Assembly: GCA_948146395.1 (NCBI GenBank)
Contig: OX411551.1
Coordinates: 47,448,854 to 47,512,853, forward strand
Source of the DNA: Fragum whitleyi
Lineage: Eukaryota; Mollusca; Bivalvia; Cardiida; Cardiidae
Direction of reading: 5' to 3'
Length of the DNA: 64,000 nt
In this document: positions 1 through 11,402 of the stretch, piece after piece
Position numbering within the stretch: position 1 is the stretch's first letter
How the letters are laid out: every line of letters starts with the position of its first letter
Made by a program: the position numbers and the translations under genes
The notes under the pieces: generated by a model
What the model was told of the DNA's origin: nothing
Seen by the model: only the letters and a program-made list of their open reading frames with translations
Databases searched by the model: none

Positions 1-240
1 GTCCAAAACTCCCTAAGTTTGAATGCAGGACTATACCAGGCTATACCTGAAAGGGGAGTTAGGCAGTATACATAGATAGATAGGACTCCCCTAAATTGCT
101 AGGTTTCTGACCGATGGACTCCTTAGAAATTGGGGATTCAATATGAAGAGGAAGGAATGCATACTCTCACATTTTGTCTTTATCAATTTAGAGAAATCAA
201 AAATTTGTGTACATCTTTTGTTTGGCATATGAATTAATTA
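1..240. other. unassigned AT-rich sequence
   Basis: I see no open frame, tRNA-like fold or recognisable repeat in this stretch before the first transposon. Confidence 0.5.
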
Positions 241-750
241 CAGGGGTGTAAAATTCCACTCGTCCGCTTGTATTGACGAGTAACATTTAGCTTTGGGCAA
301 GTAAAAAAAATGATAAGCTCGTCCTACCGGACGAGTGCTTTTTTAAACAACAAAGAATTAAATTTGTCATCCAAAACTCAAAAGTACAGGTAATTGTCGC
401 ATATTTCCGAAATGAAAGTAAATTTGGAGTTCCTGAGTGTCTGACAGTTGTTTATTTCTTCCACGCATGCGCATTTTGTAAGTGCGCAATGGGTTCTCTG
501 TACACAGCGTCTTTTTGAGTAGGAACTCAGTCTGATTTGCTCTACAAACTAAGGTACCGGGTAACCCAGTCAAGTGATTGTAAAAATACGCACGTAACAC
601 AGTCTACATTGTTTATTTTGTCACCGCTAGTTTTCGTCTGTCATTGAAGTCTGAAACTTAGGACAAGTGAAATTGTTGTAAGGACAAGTAACTTTTTCCA
701 TCAACTTGTCCTACAGGACAAGTAGACAAAGGAAAAATTTTACACCCCTG
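241..750. mobile_element. non-autonomous DNA transposon (MITE-like), about 510 bp
   Basis: The ends are inverted copies: CAGGGGTGTAAAATT at 241-255 and AATTTTACACCCCTG at the right end. Both subterminal regions repeat GGACGAGT/GGACAAGT-type words. No coding capacity is visible; the small open frame inside is not conserved-looking. The CAGGG start recalls hAT elements, but I could not find a clean 8-bp target duplication (flanks attaatta and attcaaga), so the superfamily is an inference. Confidence 0.65.
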
Positions 751-940
751 ATTCAAGATAATAACTTTCAAAGTTTTGATCATATTTAGTGGGGAATGAC
801 TACAGGGAAAAAAAAAGAATGATCTGGTTACCTCATGTGTAAAATCTTATGAGAACTAACCACAATTAATGCAATTGTATTAAATCAATAATAATGGTTG
901 GTAGATGTTAGCCTTTGATTCTGGCATCATGTTGAATGGT

Positions 941-946
941 GTCCTG
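941..946. repeat. target-site duplication GTCCTG (left)
   Basis: GTCCTG directly precedes the left inverted repeat of the 947-2203 element and is repeated at 2204-2209 directly after its right inverted repeat. Confidence 0.65.
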
Positions 947-2061
947 CAGTGCTCTCAATAAGCGGACGTTGACGTAATATACGTCCAGAATTTCAGAAAT
1001 AACATCCGGAAAATCAAACCCGGACGTAAAAAAACGTCCAGGATTCGAGGAAAACGTCCTGTAATTTGACCCCGGACGTTTTACGACTTTACCTAATAAA
1101 GGATTTAACGTAAGTCTACACATGCAAAAAATCGATAATCAACGCGAGCATACACATTATAGCTGACCAAAACAAGCCATGTGTAACGTGCGGGGTATTA
1201 GATTGTCGCTATAACAACCAGTCTCTGATTACGCAATTTTGTTGGGTTAGCGACGCGTCATTACTGCTTCTGTCTGTTAGGTCCTTAGATAGGATTATTG
1301 AATCAAACAAAATTCAAGTCAGGAGAATATTCGTTATACTGAACGTAGTTCATGCAGTTCAGAACGATAAAATTTCGAAATATCGCTTCCTAGAACTCTT
1401 AGAATAGATCTACGGGTAACTTATCTGAAGTGAAAAAGACGCTACCGGAAAAAATTTACGAAAGGTCATTCTACTGTCCTCGTTTAAATACGTACAGGTA
1501 GAATCGGCATCTTCGGAGAACGCGGGGAAATCCCAATGACGTCATTTAAGTTGTCCGTAACATGTCTGACGAGAGATTTGAAATGACGAATTTTTCTTGA
1601 CTTCTGCTATTTGGATAATTCTGCGTAAGTTAAAATAGGCTTAGAACTTTAAGTTTTATTGGCACACTACCTAAAACGTTGGCCACCTTTGGAACGACAG
1701 GCCGAGGAAAATTAAAGCTGCATTAATTTCCGTAATATCGCCCGATACCAAAACACCGTAACTAAAATTTGAGTAAGCCGCATTTCCTAGGCCCACTGCG
1801 CAAGATACAGCTAAGGACCGATTCCAAATAGAAACTCCACATTTTCTCATATTAGTTTCCATAATTTATTCAATGAAAATAATAAAAGGGGATTGTGAAA
1901 CCAAAGCTCGTCCCTGCAGCTGAAAGTCAAAAGCTACAAAATTTAAGGCTTGGAAGTCGTTTATTCTTAGAGAAACAACCAGAATCATGGACTTTGGGAG
2001 CAAAACATTTAACAAGGAAATGAGCATTTACAAAGTGTACAGAAAAAGGAAGGTGTATGCG

Positions 2062-2095
<34 letters not shown>

Positions 2096-2203
2096 GATAG
2101 CAGGGGGGAGGGGTTAAAAATTCCTTACATCGTAAAAAAAATTCCTGAAATCCCAACATGGAAGTACAAAAATTCCTGATTTTGGCCCTTATTGAGAGCA
2201 CTG
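947..2203. mobile_element. non-autonomous derivative of element B, 1,257 bp
   Basis: The 16-bp inverted ends are CAGTGCTCTCAATAAG (947-962) and its complement (2188-2203), flanked by a 6-bp duplication GTCCTG. The first ~450 bp and last ~350 bp resemble the two ends of the 10-kb element B (44660-54888), including GACGT/ACGTC-rich subterminal words on the left and a closely similar 3' segment ending in TTTGGCCCTTATTGAGAG. It has no transposase frame. It therefore looks like an internally deleted copy that would rely on element B in trans. A run of about 33 G lies near 2062-2094. Confidence 0.8.
2062..2094 (+). repeat. poly-G tract (about 33 G)
   Basis: This homopolymer sits in the right part of the 947-2203 element. 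The corresponding place in element B has only six G (near 54800), so the tract expanded in this copy or its length is a sequencing artefact. Confidence 0.7.
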
Positions 2204-2209
2204 GTCCTG

Positions 2210-5200
2210 TCTACTCAGCTTGTTAAAAACTTGGCCTGCGTAAAACTTGGCCTGTGTAAAGCTCGGCACGACAGATCGGCCTGTATATAACTTATATAGT
2301 GTTTAGCCTAGTAAACCGATATATAAGCACACTTATCGGATAGTTAATCAATGTGTGCAATGTACTTAAAGGAGGTGTAAATTCATAATTGATGACTAAA
2401 ATCTATGATCTTCATATTTAATACGCATATAACTTGTCATCTTCTTTTGTGCTTAGGAAAGAATAATGGTGAATTAAGTATTTAATATATCTATTTTATC
2501 TCATATTTACATAATGTCATTTAATAGTAAAATAATATTATCATTATTAAAAACCTTTTTATCGAGTGATTATTAATAAAAAAAAAAATGCACATAAGGT
2601 CACATAAATATTTAGATTGCATCGTCATACATGTACCTATTTAATAAGTAAACAGGCTGAGTTCAGACGTTCAGATTGACGGTGCGCCCGCGCCTATCCC
2701 GCAAATTTTCAAAAGATGACGCACTCTTTCAAGCAGTGATGTGCCAACCGGACCCGCGAATTTCATAAGTTCATGCCAAAATTATTAAAAAAAATATTTG
2801 TTTTCACTGTCTCCACCGGCAGACGTTTCCATGTTTTTATTTTTAGGTGATAGATATGAATATTCCGTTCCTCCTACCATCCAATTGCATTCCGAAAATT
2901 TCAATTAGTACCTAAATGATTGGTAATTCTTGGAAGCTCTACGAGCAAGTTCACAGGTTGAGTTAGTCCGAAAATAACCAATAAGGTAGCGTTACCCTGC
3001 CTTTTATTATTCCTTTGAGGCTCCTCGGTGACCAGCCGCGATAGAGATTGTTTACTTCCGGTGACGTTTCCTCGTGGGGCTCGATGTTGAAAAAAAGTCT
3101 CTAACAAGCCTCAAACATTTTTTTAAATGCAAAGCAGCCGAAGATGAGGAAGGTAAATAAATAATAAACGTTTTCTTACAATTATAAGTCTAGAATCAAT
3201 TTTTTATGAGTAAAAATTAGCTAACCTAGCAGACGACTCGTATCACGTCAATATTTCATCACGGAATATTTACTCGCCCTTTTAACAGGAGTTTTTTTGC
3301 ACCATCCATCAATCAAACTCTTGGTGAATATATATAGAGTCTGTTCTAGTTGAAGTTGCCATTGTTTTGCTTCAACTCAACAACGTAAATAGCTGATTAT
3401 TTGTAATTGATAATCCAAATAAAAAACGAACAAGGATTATAATAAGAAAACATTCTACAATTTGGGGTGAAATATGAAAAAGGCCAGCAAATGTTAAGGA
3501 ACAACTAACTTTAGTTTGTTGTTTTTGTTTGTTTTTTATTATCCTCTAAAACAGCACAGAAAGAAATTAATTTAGTTATACAGTAACATAATTTTATAGA
3601 TATCATCCATTTTTCCCAAGGTTCAAGTTTAACTGTTATAATATAGCATTTAATCTATGGCCCACTGTTTTCAAAAATGACCCCCAAAATTCATGCTTGA
3701 TGGGTCATGTGGCCCACTGACCTGAAAAACAATCTGAAGCTCTGTGAGTAGACAAGCTGAGTTAACGGGTCGAGTTCACGAGTTGACTGACCAAGTTATT
3801 CACAGGCCGAGTTGACTGTGAACCTGTTGAACCCTTGACCTTGACAGTAACCATTGACCTACTTTCTTAAATATTGAATAGTGATAGATAAAAAAATTTG
3901 TTCTAAGATTTGGAAATGTGTGTATTTTAGACGATTAAGAATTACCCAAGAGCATAGGCACTAAAAACAACATATTTCAATAATTTTGAAACTTATTTTT
4001 TCAAAGCGGCAAGATCAGTAAGGGATCCAGTCTATGAATTTCAAAATTGTTTAATTCTGTGAATAATCTTTAATTTTTGCTTGCAATGGTATTAACTTTC
4101 CAGCTGTCAAATATGTTTGCCTTAATGTTTGATTCATTAAGGCAAACATGCAGAATGCACATGCATAAATAGTTGGCTAAATAATTGGAAAATTATTTTT
4201 TAGGCGTTAGTAGTTGATTTATTTTTCAGAATGAATTACCCTACATTCAGGAATATCGGTCTTACTTTCCATGCATTACCAGTTTGAATCTTATTATTTT
4301 AAAGGTTTCAACATGATGAGATCGTTGCTTCAGACTGATTTTACCAAAATTTTCAAAAATCATATTTTCCCAATCTGTGAAAGAAACACTTATTTACTTG
4401 AAATAAGTATATATCATTTCGTATTAGTTTGTTCCAAACTCTCAGACCTCATCAGAAAATACTTGCAGTTTGTGGCTGTCTATGCTGCTCAGTGTATGCA
4501 CTTCATGAACATCTCAAATTGTTGGAAATGTCTCACACAGGCTCGTATTATATATCATACTGGTGTTCTAGGTAAGGCTGTCATTGAAACAAGTGTTTGA
4601 AATATCCATAAGTGCTTGGACATTTCGTGTTCTGAATTGTTGATCTCATTCTTGGATATGATTAACAAGTATTCTCTGCATAATGAATGGTAAATTAATG
4701 TCAATCACATTTTGATTCATCCAAAATGTAACCTAGTCCATGGTGTTCCAGTATGCATTTTATTTGATAAACCCAATTCATTTCATTATAAAAGTCATCC
4801 TTATCACTATCATTTTTGAGACGATTATAAACTGTTTCGTTTTCATTTGTTGTAAAATGTGTGTAAGTGTAAACTAGAAATTTTGGATTTTAATGACCCT
4901 ACTGATATTTGCTGCACAATTATTCCCCCTTGAACTTGTTAATTTGTGAATTATTTTTTTATCAGAAGCATTTTACCTACGAAATTGCACATAGTTGTTT
5001 GCCAAATCATCTCCCTTGAACTTGGAAATTTTACATCAACTTAGTTACCATGTTGCAAATAGATAATGTGCTTTTATACTGGGAAATAGCCCCGGTAGGG
5101 CAATGGCCAGGTGGAGGGTATCTGTACGCCTTGCAACAGTTCTAGTTATATGTGGTATCTTGTTGTATCCAATCCCAATATATATATGGAGTGCACTGTA

Positions 5201-5261
5201 GGTTAAAACAGATTTTTAATCCAAAACAATTTATCTTTCATTCTTAATTTTTTCATTCCAG
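2210..5261. other. upstream/intronic sequence of the zinc-finger locus
   Basis: This is mostly AT-rich, non-coding sequence. A CpG-richer patch (about 2680-3080) could hold the promoter or first exon: ATGAGGAAG followed by a donor-like GTAAAT lies at 3143-3157, but its phase does not fit a coding join to the zinc-finger exon, so it could only be 5' UTR. Short words around GAGTTNAC cluster at 3745-3830. The 109-aa open frame at 4271-4600 has no recognisable motif and unremarkable composition; I do not call it a gene. Confidence 0.4.
5241..5261 (+). promoter_or_regulatory. 3' splice site before the zinc-finger exon
   Basis: A T-rich tract ending in CATTCCAG directly precedes the open frame. 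It suggests an upstream exon, so translation from the ATG at 5354 would be preceded by a spliced leader exon or short N-terminal exon. Confidence 0.55.
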
Positions 5262-6496
5262 ATCCTCTGTTGAAGGAAAAGACCTCAAGACTTGTGTTTA
5301 CAAACAATTTGTTATATATCCAGTATACATGGTTTTGTTTGAAAATAGACAAAATGATGGAGAACTCCATTCATGATAAAACCCCACAGAATGATGATTT
5401 TTGGGAAAGATATGAAGCGGAGAATGATGCTGTCATAAAATCTCATGAAACTGGTCATATACACACATTTTTCAAGAAGAATTTACTTGATGAAAACCCA
5501 CAGAATGAGGATTTCTGGGAAAATTATGAAGCGGAGAATGATGCCATCATAAATCAGGAAGCTGGTGATATACACCCATTCTTCGAGAAGAATTTATATA
5601 ACAATAATACCTTTGAAGTAGAGGAGACAACTTTAAAAAACAAATCATCAGGTGATACAGCTTCAGGGGAAAATGGAGATGGCATAGTAGAAAAAGGTAT
5701 TACTGGTAAGAAAACTGAGTGTGTACCTCCTGGTGAGAGGCGATATAAATGTGATGTGTGTGACAGTTGTTTCGCAGCACGTTCTTCACTTTCTGTACAC
5801 AAAAAGATTCATTCTGACGTAAAAACACATAAATGTGAATTTTGTGAGATGAGTTTTAGAGGAACATCCGGACTTAAAAGACATGTTAGAATACATACGG
5901 GTGAGAAACCATATAAATGTACCTTTTGTGATCGTGATTTTAGAAACTCGACATCATTAACCGAACATGTCAGAACACATACAGGTGAAAAACCGTATAA
6001 ATGCGAGTTTTGTGAAAAGTACTTTAGACGACCAAATGACAGGCGACTTCATATTAGACGAATTCACACCACCAGTAAGATGCTATACACATGTCACTTT
6101 TGTGATAAAGGCTTCATGAAGCCTTCTGACCTCAAAGTCCACGAGAGAAATCATACAGGAGAGAAACCATATAAATGCGATGTTTGTGAAAAGAGTTTTA
6201 AAATTTCTGCGAACTTGAAATCCCACAAGTTGATACATACAGGTGAATTTCCGTATAGCTGTGATATATGTAAGAAAGGATTTAGACAACCTTCCAATCT
6301 GAAAGTTCATACAATTGTTGCTCATACCGATGAGAAACCAGTAAAATGTGATTTGTGTGGAGACCATTTCCAGAAAAGGTCTCAATTATATAGTCATCTG
6401 AAAAAACATGATAACTATAAAAAGCTTTTTCAGCCTGAAACAGCTCCAAAACTTGAAGATAGCAAAGTTTTAATTAAGCAAGAAGAACAAGCTTGA
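5262..6496 (+). CDS. C2H2 zinc-finger protein with eight fingers
   Basis: Probable sequence-specific DNA-binding protein acting in the nucleus. A splice acceptor (pyrimidine-rich tract ending TTCATTCCAG) lies at 5241-5261, so this is probably the last exon; the first ATG is at 5354, giving 380 aa. Residues about 9-80 hold two tandem copies of a ~37-residue acidic module, each with PQN(D/E)DFWE and YEAENDA. From about residue 130 come eight C2H2 fingers, several joined by TGEKPYKC linkers. Predicted contact residues (-1,2,3,6) by finger are ASSV, GSGR, NTSE, RNDL, KSDV, IANS, QSNV, KSQS; finger 4 has R where the core Leu normally sits. The C-terminus has IKQE, matching the SUMO consensus. There is no KRAB, BTB or ZAD domain. 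The gene is intact; its target is unknown. Confidence 0.85.
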
Positions 6497-7590
6497 CACA
6501 AAGAGAGCTACAGATTTACAGGGTAAAATTTAATTTACAGGGATTGTGCTAGCTTTTTAATTTCAGGAGTCATTATAGTGTTGGGCCATAGGTTTCAAAT
6601 CACAGTCATCATTATCAATAATTTAGTTGGAAGAGTAAATCAACTAATGATTGATTGTATGATCCTTGTACAATCATTTTCTTAGAATTTAATAGTACAG
6701 AACTCCCAGTATCATCCTTTGAAGAATTGACAGTGAAAGTTTAGTTAAAAGAAATGACCTAAAGACTCTATCTGCAGATTTTTCTACTAACTTCATGGAG
6801 TAGCATGAAACAGTTGTAACTGCCTATATGTTTATAGGCAGTTACAACTGTTTCATGCTGAGCCATCAAACTGATGTCGGTTTCGAAAACATGATATAAT
6901 GTTTTCATTTATAAATGTGTTAGGAACTGATTAATTGATTATGAAATTTCTTAGTCCATCATCACAATCAAAAGTGCAAACCAACTGATTATAGATTATA
7001 ATCGATTAATCTGCCCATCACTAGTCATTGACCGCCTGAACATTAATTTAGGGGGTCAAAACTCGGTTTTAAGGTGTCAAAAAGCATGCAAACTAATATA
7101 TTTATAATTTTTACAGTTGAAAATGATCTACATAAATGAATCAACATAATCAATAAAGTGTCCTGAGAAACTAAATTGTTTATGTTGACTCATTAATGTA
7201 GGGCCCTTATAAAAATATGAAAAAAAAATGATTTAACAGTTTATTGTGTTGCTGCTGCACAAGTTGCACTTTTGGAAACTTTTGACCCCTACAGGAAATT
7301 TTTTAAGGTCAAAATGGAATTATCGATGGTCAAAACCCTGGTTGAAGGGTCAAATTTGAGCCCTGATTTAGATGAAAACATTTCATTTATACTTGTTACC
7401 TCAACAAATCCGCAGTTGTTTATCAATGAGTAGATTTGAATAAGTATCCAAAACAGGGATTCAGTTACAAAAAAGGAATTAAGAATGAATTTATCCCAGT
7501 CAGTGATTTTTAAGCAGAATTTACTCAAACTACATTAAAGATTGATTTAAATGACCAGTACAGGGACCACTGAAAAGAAGCCGTTAAAGA
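6497..7590. other. 3' flank of the zinc-finger gene
   Basis: Non-coding and AT-rich. It contains the perfect hairpin at 6802-6859 and a candidate polyadenylation signal AATAAA at 7152-7157. No further gene is visible. Confidence 0.5.
6802..6859. repeat. perfect 27-bp inverted repeat with 4-nt loop
   Basis: Arms 6802-6828 (AGCATGAAACAGTTGTAACT then GCCTATA) and 6833-6859 are exact reverse complements around the loop TGTT. In RNA this would be an uninterrupted 27-bp hairpin, probably inside the 3' UTR of the zinc-finger transcript if the AATAAA at 7152 is used. Confidence 0.85.
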
Positions 7591-7600
7591 CAATGGCCAC

Positions 7601-7772
7601 TTAATGTAGTGGAACCGTAATAGTTCCCCAACACTTTGGAAGTGCTGAGCTTTAACTAGGTTAATTGTGGACCGAGACTGCCTAATGATTTTCATTAGGG
7701 GAACCTCTGTCAAAATTGTAAAAGTTCATGAGTTCTGAAATGTTGCGGAACTATTGTGGGGCACTACCTTAA
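7601..7772. mobile_element. palindromic MITE, copy 1 (TTAA-flanked)
   Basis: Inverted arms contain TTAATGTAGTGGAACCGTAA on the left and the near-complement of that on the right (GGAACTATTGTGGGGCACTA). TTAA is present at both edges. A second, diverged copy lies at 52359-52525. The centre holds ATGATTTTCATTAG in both copies. TTAA targets are typical of piggyBac/Kolobok-type transposases; assignment is inference. Confidence 0.65.
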
Positions 7773-7872
7773 TTAAAACATGTTTCTTTTACAAATAAGA
7801 AAAATACCAGTACTTTTTGATTGAATATGTATATTTGTAAAATTCTCATGAGATTTAACAACATAGGATTCA

Positions 7873-8914
7873 TTTTTAGCTCCACTGGCTGAAAGCCACT
7901 GGGGCTATTGTCATGGCGTTGTGTCCGTCGTGCGTCCGTCCGTCCGTCCGTCCGTGCGTGCGTCCGGTCGTAAACTTTTCTTTAAAAATCTTCTCCTCAG
8001 AAACTATTGGATGGATTTCAACCAAACTTCACAGGAATGATCCTTGGGTGACCCTCTTTCAAAGTTGTTCAAGAAATTTTGATCCAATGAAAAACATGGA
8101 TTTAAGGGGCGTGGCTAATTTCCAAATATGGTAAAAGTGAGTTTTCTCAGATTCTAATCAATGGATACCAATGAAATTTTACATGAATGATCCTTGGGTA
8201 ACCCTTTATTAGTCTACAAAAAATCATTGTGATCGGATGGAAAATATACATTTTATGGGCGGAGGTCATTTCTCTATATGTTATATAGTGGAAACTTTGA
8301 AAATCATTTTCTCAGAATGTAACTGATGGATATCAACCAAATTTCACTCGAATGATCCTTGGGTGACCCTTTATCAGTTTACAAAAAATCATTGTGATCG
8401 GATGGAAAATATTCATTTTATGGGCGGAGGTCATTTCTCTATATGTTATATAGTGGAAACTTTGAAAATCATTTTCTCAGAATGTAATAGATGGATATCA
8501 ACCAAATTTCACTGGAATGATCCTTTAGTGACCTTTTATCATTCTACAAAAAATCATTGTGATCGGATGAAAAATATGCATTTTATGGGCAGAGGTCATT
8601 TCTCTATATGTTATATAGTGGAAACTTTGAAAATCATTTTCTCAGAATCTAACATTTGGATATCAACCAAATTTCACTCGAATGATCCTTGAGTGACCCT
8701 TTATCATGCAGCCAAAAATTATTTTGATTGGATGAAAAATATGTCTTTTAAGAGCAGAGGTCATTTCTCTATCTGTTATATAGTTCAACCTTTGAAAATC
8801 ATTTTCAACCTCAGTAGAACCCCAAATATCTTAAAATCAAGTCAAAACATTTATTTGCTTTTACAAGAATTTCAAGCCTGTGGAGCGACTCAAGCCATTC
8901 ATGGCTTTCTAGTT
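7873..8914 (+). mobile_element. pearl/Helentron-like repeat, AGCTCCACTGG family, copy 1
   Basis: It starts TTTTTA then a hairpin (AGCTCCACTGGCT...AGCC...GGGGCT), then a (GTCC)n microsatellite at about 7923-7965, then core tandem repeats of about 165 bp (starts near 8189, 8354, 8519, 8684, each at GATCCTT), and ends with the hairpin AAGCCA/TGGCTT followed by TCTAGTT. The copy at 16440-17513 has the same layout. This is the structure known for bivalve pearl elements and Helentron-associated repeats. Frames inside are spurious. Confidence 0.75.
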
Positions 8915-9548
8915 ATGCCCCCGCATCGATAGATCGGGGGCATATTGTTTTACTCATGTCCGTCTGTCTGTCTGTCTGTCCGTCTGTCTGTCCGTCCGTC
9001 CGTCCGTCTGTCCGTCCGTCTGTCCGAAAACTTAACCTTGCCAATATCTTCAAGCCTATTCAAGATACAAAGCTAATATTTGGCATGATGATAGATCTCA
9101 ATGATCCGCATCCGCTGGTACCAAAGTCAAGGTCATGTGACAAGGTCAAGGTCATCTGTCAAGGTCAAACGTCCGAAAACTTAACCCGAAAACTTAACCT
9201 TGCCAATATCTTCAAGCCTATTCAAGATACAAAGCTAATATTTGGCATGATGATAGATCTCAATGATCCGCATCCGCTGGTACCAAAGTCAAGGTCATGT
9301 GACAAGGTCAAGGTCATCTGTCAAGGTCAAACGTCCAAAAACTTAACCCGAAAACTTAACCTTGCCAATATCTTCAAGCCTATTCAAGATACAAAGCTAA
9401 TATTTGGCATGATGATAGATCTCAATGATCCGCATCCGCTGGTTCCAAAGTCAAGGTCATGTGACAAGGTCAAGGTCATCTGTCAAGGTCAAACTTGGAA
9501 AAAAAATGCCGTTACTGGGGCATTCGTGTTTCACAAACACATCTTGTT
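8912..9548 (+). mobile_element. pearl/Helentron-like repeat, TATGCCCCCG family
   Basis: A 5' hairpin of TATGCCCCCG against CGGGGGCATA is followed by a (GTCY)n tract (8957-9025), three tandem 162-bp core units starting at 9026, 9188 and 9350, and the 3' hairpin GTGTTT/AAACAC directly before ATCTTGTT. Each core unit carries several AAGGTCA words. 162 is a multiple of three, which keeps a 208-aa frame open across the array; that frame is an artefact of the repeat period. Confidence 0.75.
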
Positions 9549-9784
9549 AATATTTATTTTACCAACAATACCTACTTTTTAAGATATTTTGATTTTAAGA
9601 AGGGAATTTTGACAATAGTTGCTTAATAGACAAAGGTGCTCTAGCAAGACTGACTGAGCTGGTGAAAAGAACTACAGCTTGAGAGGGTAAAATGAAATTT
9701 AGAAAATTTTAGTAATACCTAAACAAATGAGTTGTGGATACTCATTAGATTTGTCTCTTTGAGACAATTCTTATAGCTACAGTT

Positions 9785-10205
9785 AAAAACATCATGAAAT
9801 TGACGCTCATTTCAATCAACATCATTCTAAATTATTCTAAATCATTCTAAATCGAAATTGACGCTCATTCCAATCAACATCATTCTAAATCATTCACTCA
9901 GTGCCCCATTCATTCAAAACACTCACTCAAATTGATAAAAAATGTTAGAAAATCATTTGAAAACATTTCGAAATCATTAAAGGCGATCAATGTTCAATTC
10001 AAATCGCTCAAATTATTCTATGACTTAATTGGCTGGTGAGGCTTTTAAAGTGTCAGATTAGTCCACAAAGACAACAGAAAAGTATGTATATTCTATTAAA
10101 GGGAGGTAACAAATATTGAATAAAAGTAGTGACATCATATAACCTCCCTTGAATTTCACTAAAAACTCTCTCCACACACTCATTCAATTTCATTTCAAAA
10201 TAATT
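9785..10205. repeat. AT-rich fold-back repeat family, copy 1
   Basis: The sequence is rich in CATTCAAAACACTCACTCAAA-type words and diverged copies occur at 60248-60963 and 62906-63360. GAAATTGACGCTCATT is duplicated at the left edge. No coding capacity is seen. The 60-kb copy shows complementary ends, so the family is probably a fold-back/MITE-like element. Confidence 0.5.
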
Positions 10206-10640
10206 CCAAAATCTTAACTGTTCTTAATTTGAAACATAGAGTTTCAGTTACCAATAAGAATTTTAATATGAATTTATCCTCATTTGTGATTTGCAATCAA
10301 TTCAGAAATTACACATATTGATTAAGTTTTTATGTGCAAGTGTTGTGTTTGAGTTATATCTCTAATTCTAGCTAAGCTATTGCTTGGAAATTTTGCACAT
10401 GCTTATGTTACTATGATATCAGCCTCAAGCCAAAAAATTATTACTCTAATATTGAATTAAGTGGAATTTTTATCCTTTTCGGACTTAGAAATTTCTAGGT
10501 GAAGTTTTTTGCTCACCGGATCACGAAGTGCTCAAGATGAGCTATTGTGATAATCCAATGTCGGTTGTGCATAGTCAGTCATGCATTGTCAGTCTTGAGT
10601 TGTCCACAATATCTTAAACATCTTCTCACAGGTACCAATT
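10206..10640. other. degenerate repeat fragments
   Basis: It contains one unit of a GCTATTGCTTGGAAA repeat (also near 11060, 13221 and 13528) and a decayed GCTCACC...GTGCTCAAGATGAGCT repeat head near 10510-10540. No gene is seen. Confidence 0.45.
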
Positions 10641-11280
10641 TATAAACCTGGATAGAGATTTTGTAGGAGCAGTAAATTCTTTGCTTAGAAAAAATGTTGT
10701 TGCCTGGTCAGGATTTGATCCTGGGACCTTTCATTCCTAAAGCCACTGCCCTAAAAAACTGTTTACTAAATGCAGATTGGAGTGCAGTCTTTTTAAGGTA
10801 CAATGTCAATGATGCATGGCACATGAGTTATCTCAACACACTGTCCCAACTCTAGGCTTTTATCTGCCATGTCTCGCCATAAGGATACTTTCACTTTTTC
10901 AGAGCTGTCCTTGATTTCTATTGTTGGCACCTTTGACTGTCTGTTGTTTACATTGGCTGTACATTGTATCCCAAATGTATACATGTGTCTTAGTTTGCAC
11001 ATGATTTACGCATTTCATTATTTCCTCTCCAAATATCAGGTACATCTCTTTTTCTACTGAAGCTATTGCTTGGAAACTTTGCAAATGCTTATGTAACTTA
11101 CGATATCAGCCTCAAGACAAAAATTCATTACTTTGATACTGAATTTAGTGGAATTTTAACCCTTTTATGGACTTGGAAATTCTTGGTTAAGTTTTTAACT
11201 CACCTGAGCACAGAGTGCTCAAGGTGAGCTTTTGTGATTGTCTATTATCCATCATCCTTCATCATTTGTGCATCGTCGTT
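10640..11280. repeat. segmental duplication, unit 1
   Basis: This segment and 12805-13370 are near-identical over several hundred bases, including an OB-fold-like exon on the minus strand and a tRNA-like box (AGGATTTGATCCT stem) near 10715. The two units are separated by a Tc1/mariner relic and palindromic AT-rich sequence. Confidence 0.7.
10793..10941 (-). pseudogene. OB-fold-like exon, copy 1
   Basis: On the minus strand, after AACAACAGACAG (possible acceptor), a frame of about 48 residues reads KVPTIEIKD, then KVKVSLWRDMAD, then LGQCVEITHV and a stop. The hydrophobic/charged pattern with LW..(D)MAD and G.CVEI resembles an OB-fold strand-strand-helix region of RPA-like proteins. Copy 2 lies at 12966-13114. 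No complete gene is present, so this is probably a decayed exon of a multi-copy gene or of a Helitron-type element that carried an RPA-like frame. The family assignment is tentative. Confidence 0.4.
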
Positions 11281-11334
11281 GTGTGTCGTCTACAAATTCT
11301 ATAAAAATCTTCTTCTCACAGGTACCAATTTTTA

Positions 11335-11402
11335 TCTTATAACTATACAAATATCCGTGTGATATCATCCCGTATGATATTTTTTATGATATCACATAGT
11401 TA
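11335..11402. repeat. short imperfect palindrome
   Basis: ATAACTAT...GTGATATCAT and ATGATATCACATAGTTAT form complementary arms around CCCGTATGATATTTTTT. Confidence 0.55.

Noticed and set aside
4271..4600. 109-aa frame upstream of the zinc-finger gene as a separate gene
   Set aside because: No motif, no splice or codon signal that stands out from AT-rich background. It may be chance.
7525..7713. Minus-strand frame similar to one at 52178-52477
   Set aside because: Both fall on copies of the same palindromic MITE, so the protein similarity only reflects the repeat.
8956..9582. 208-aa frame with three near-identical 54-residue units, which looks like a repeat protein
   Set aside because: The unit is the 162-bp non-coding core repeat of a pearl-like element; 162 is divisible by three, so any stop-free frame stays open. 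It starts in the (GTCY)n tract and has no coding support.
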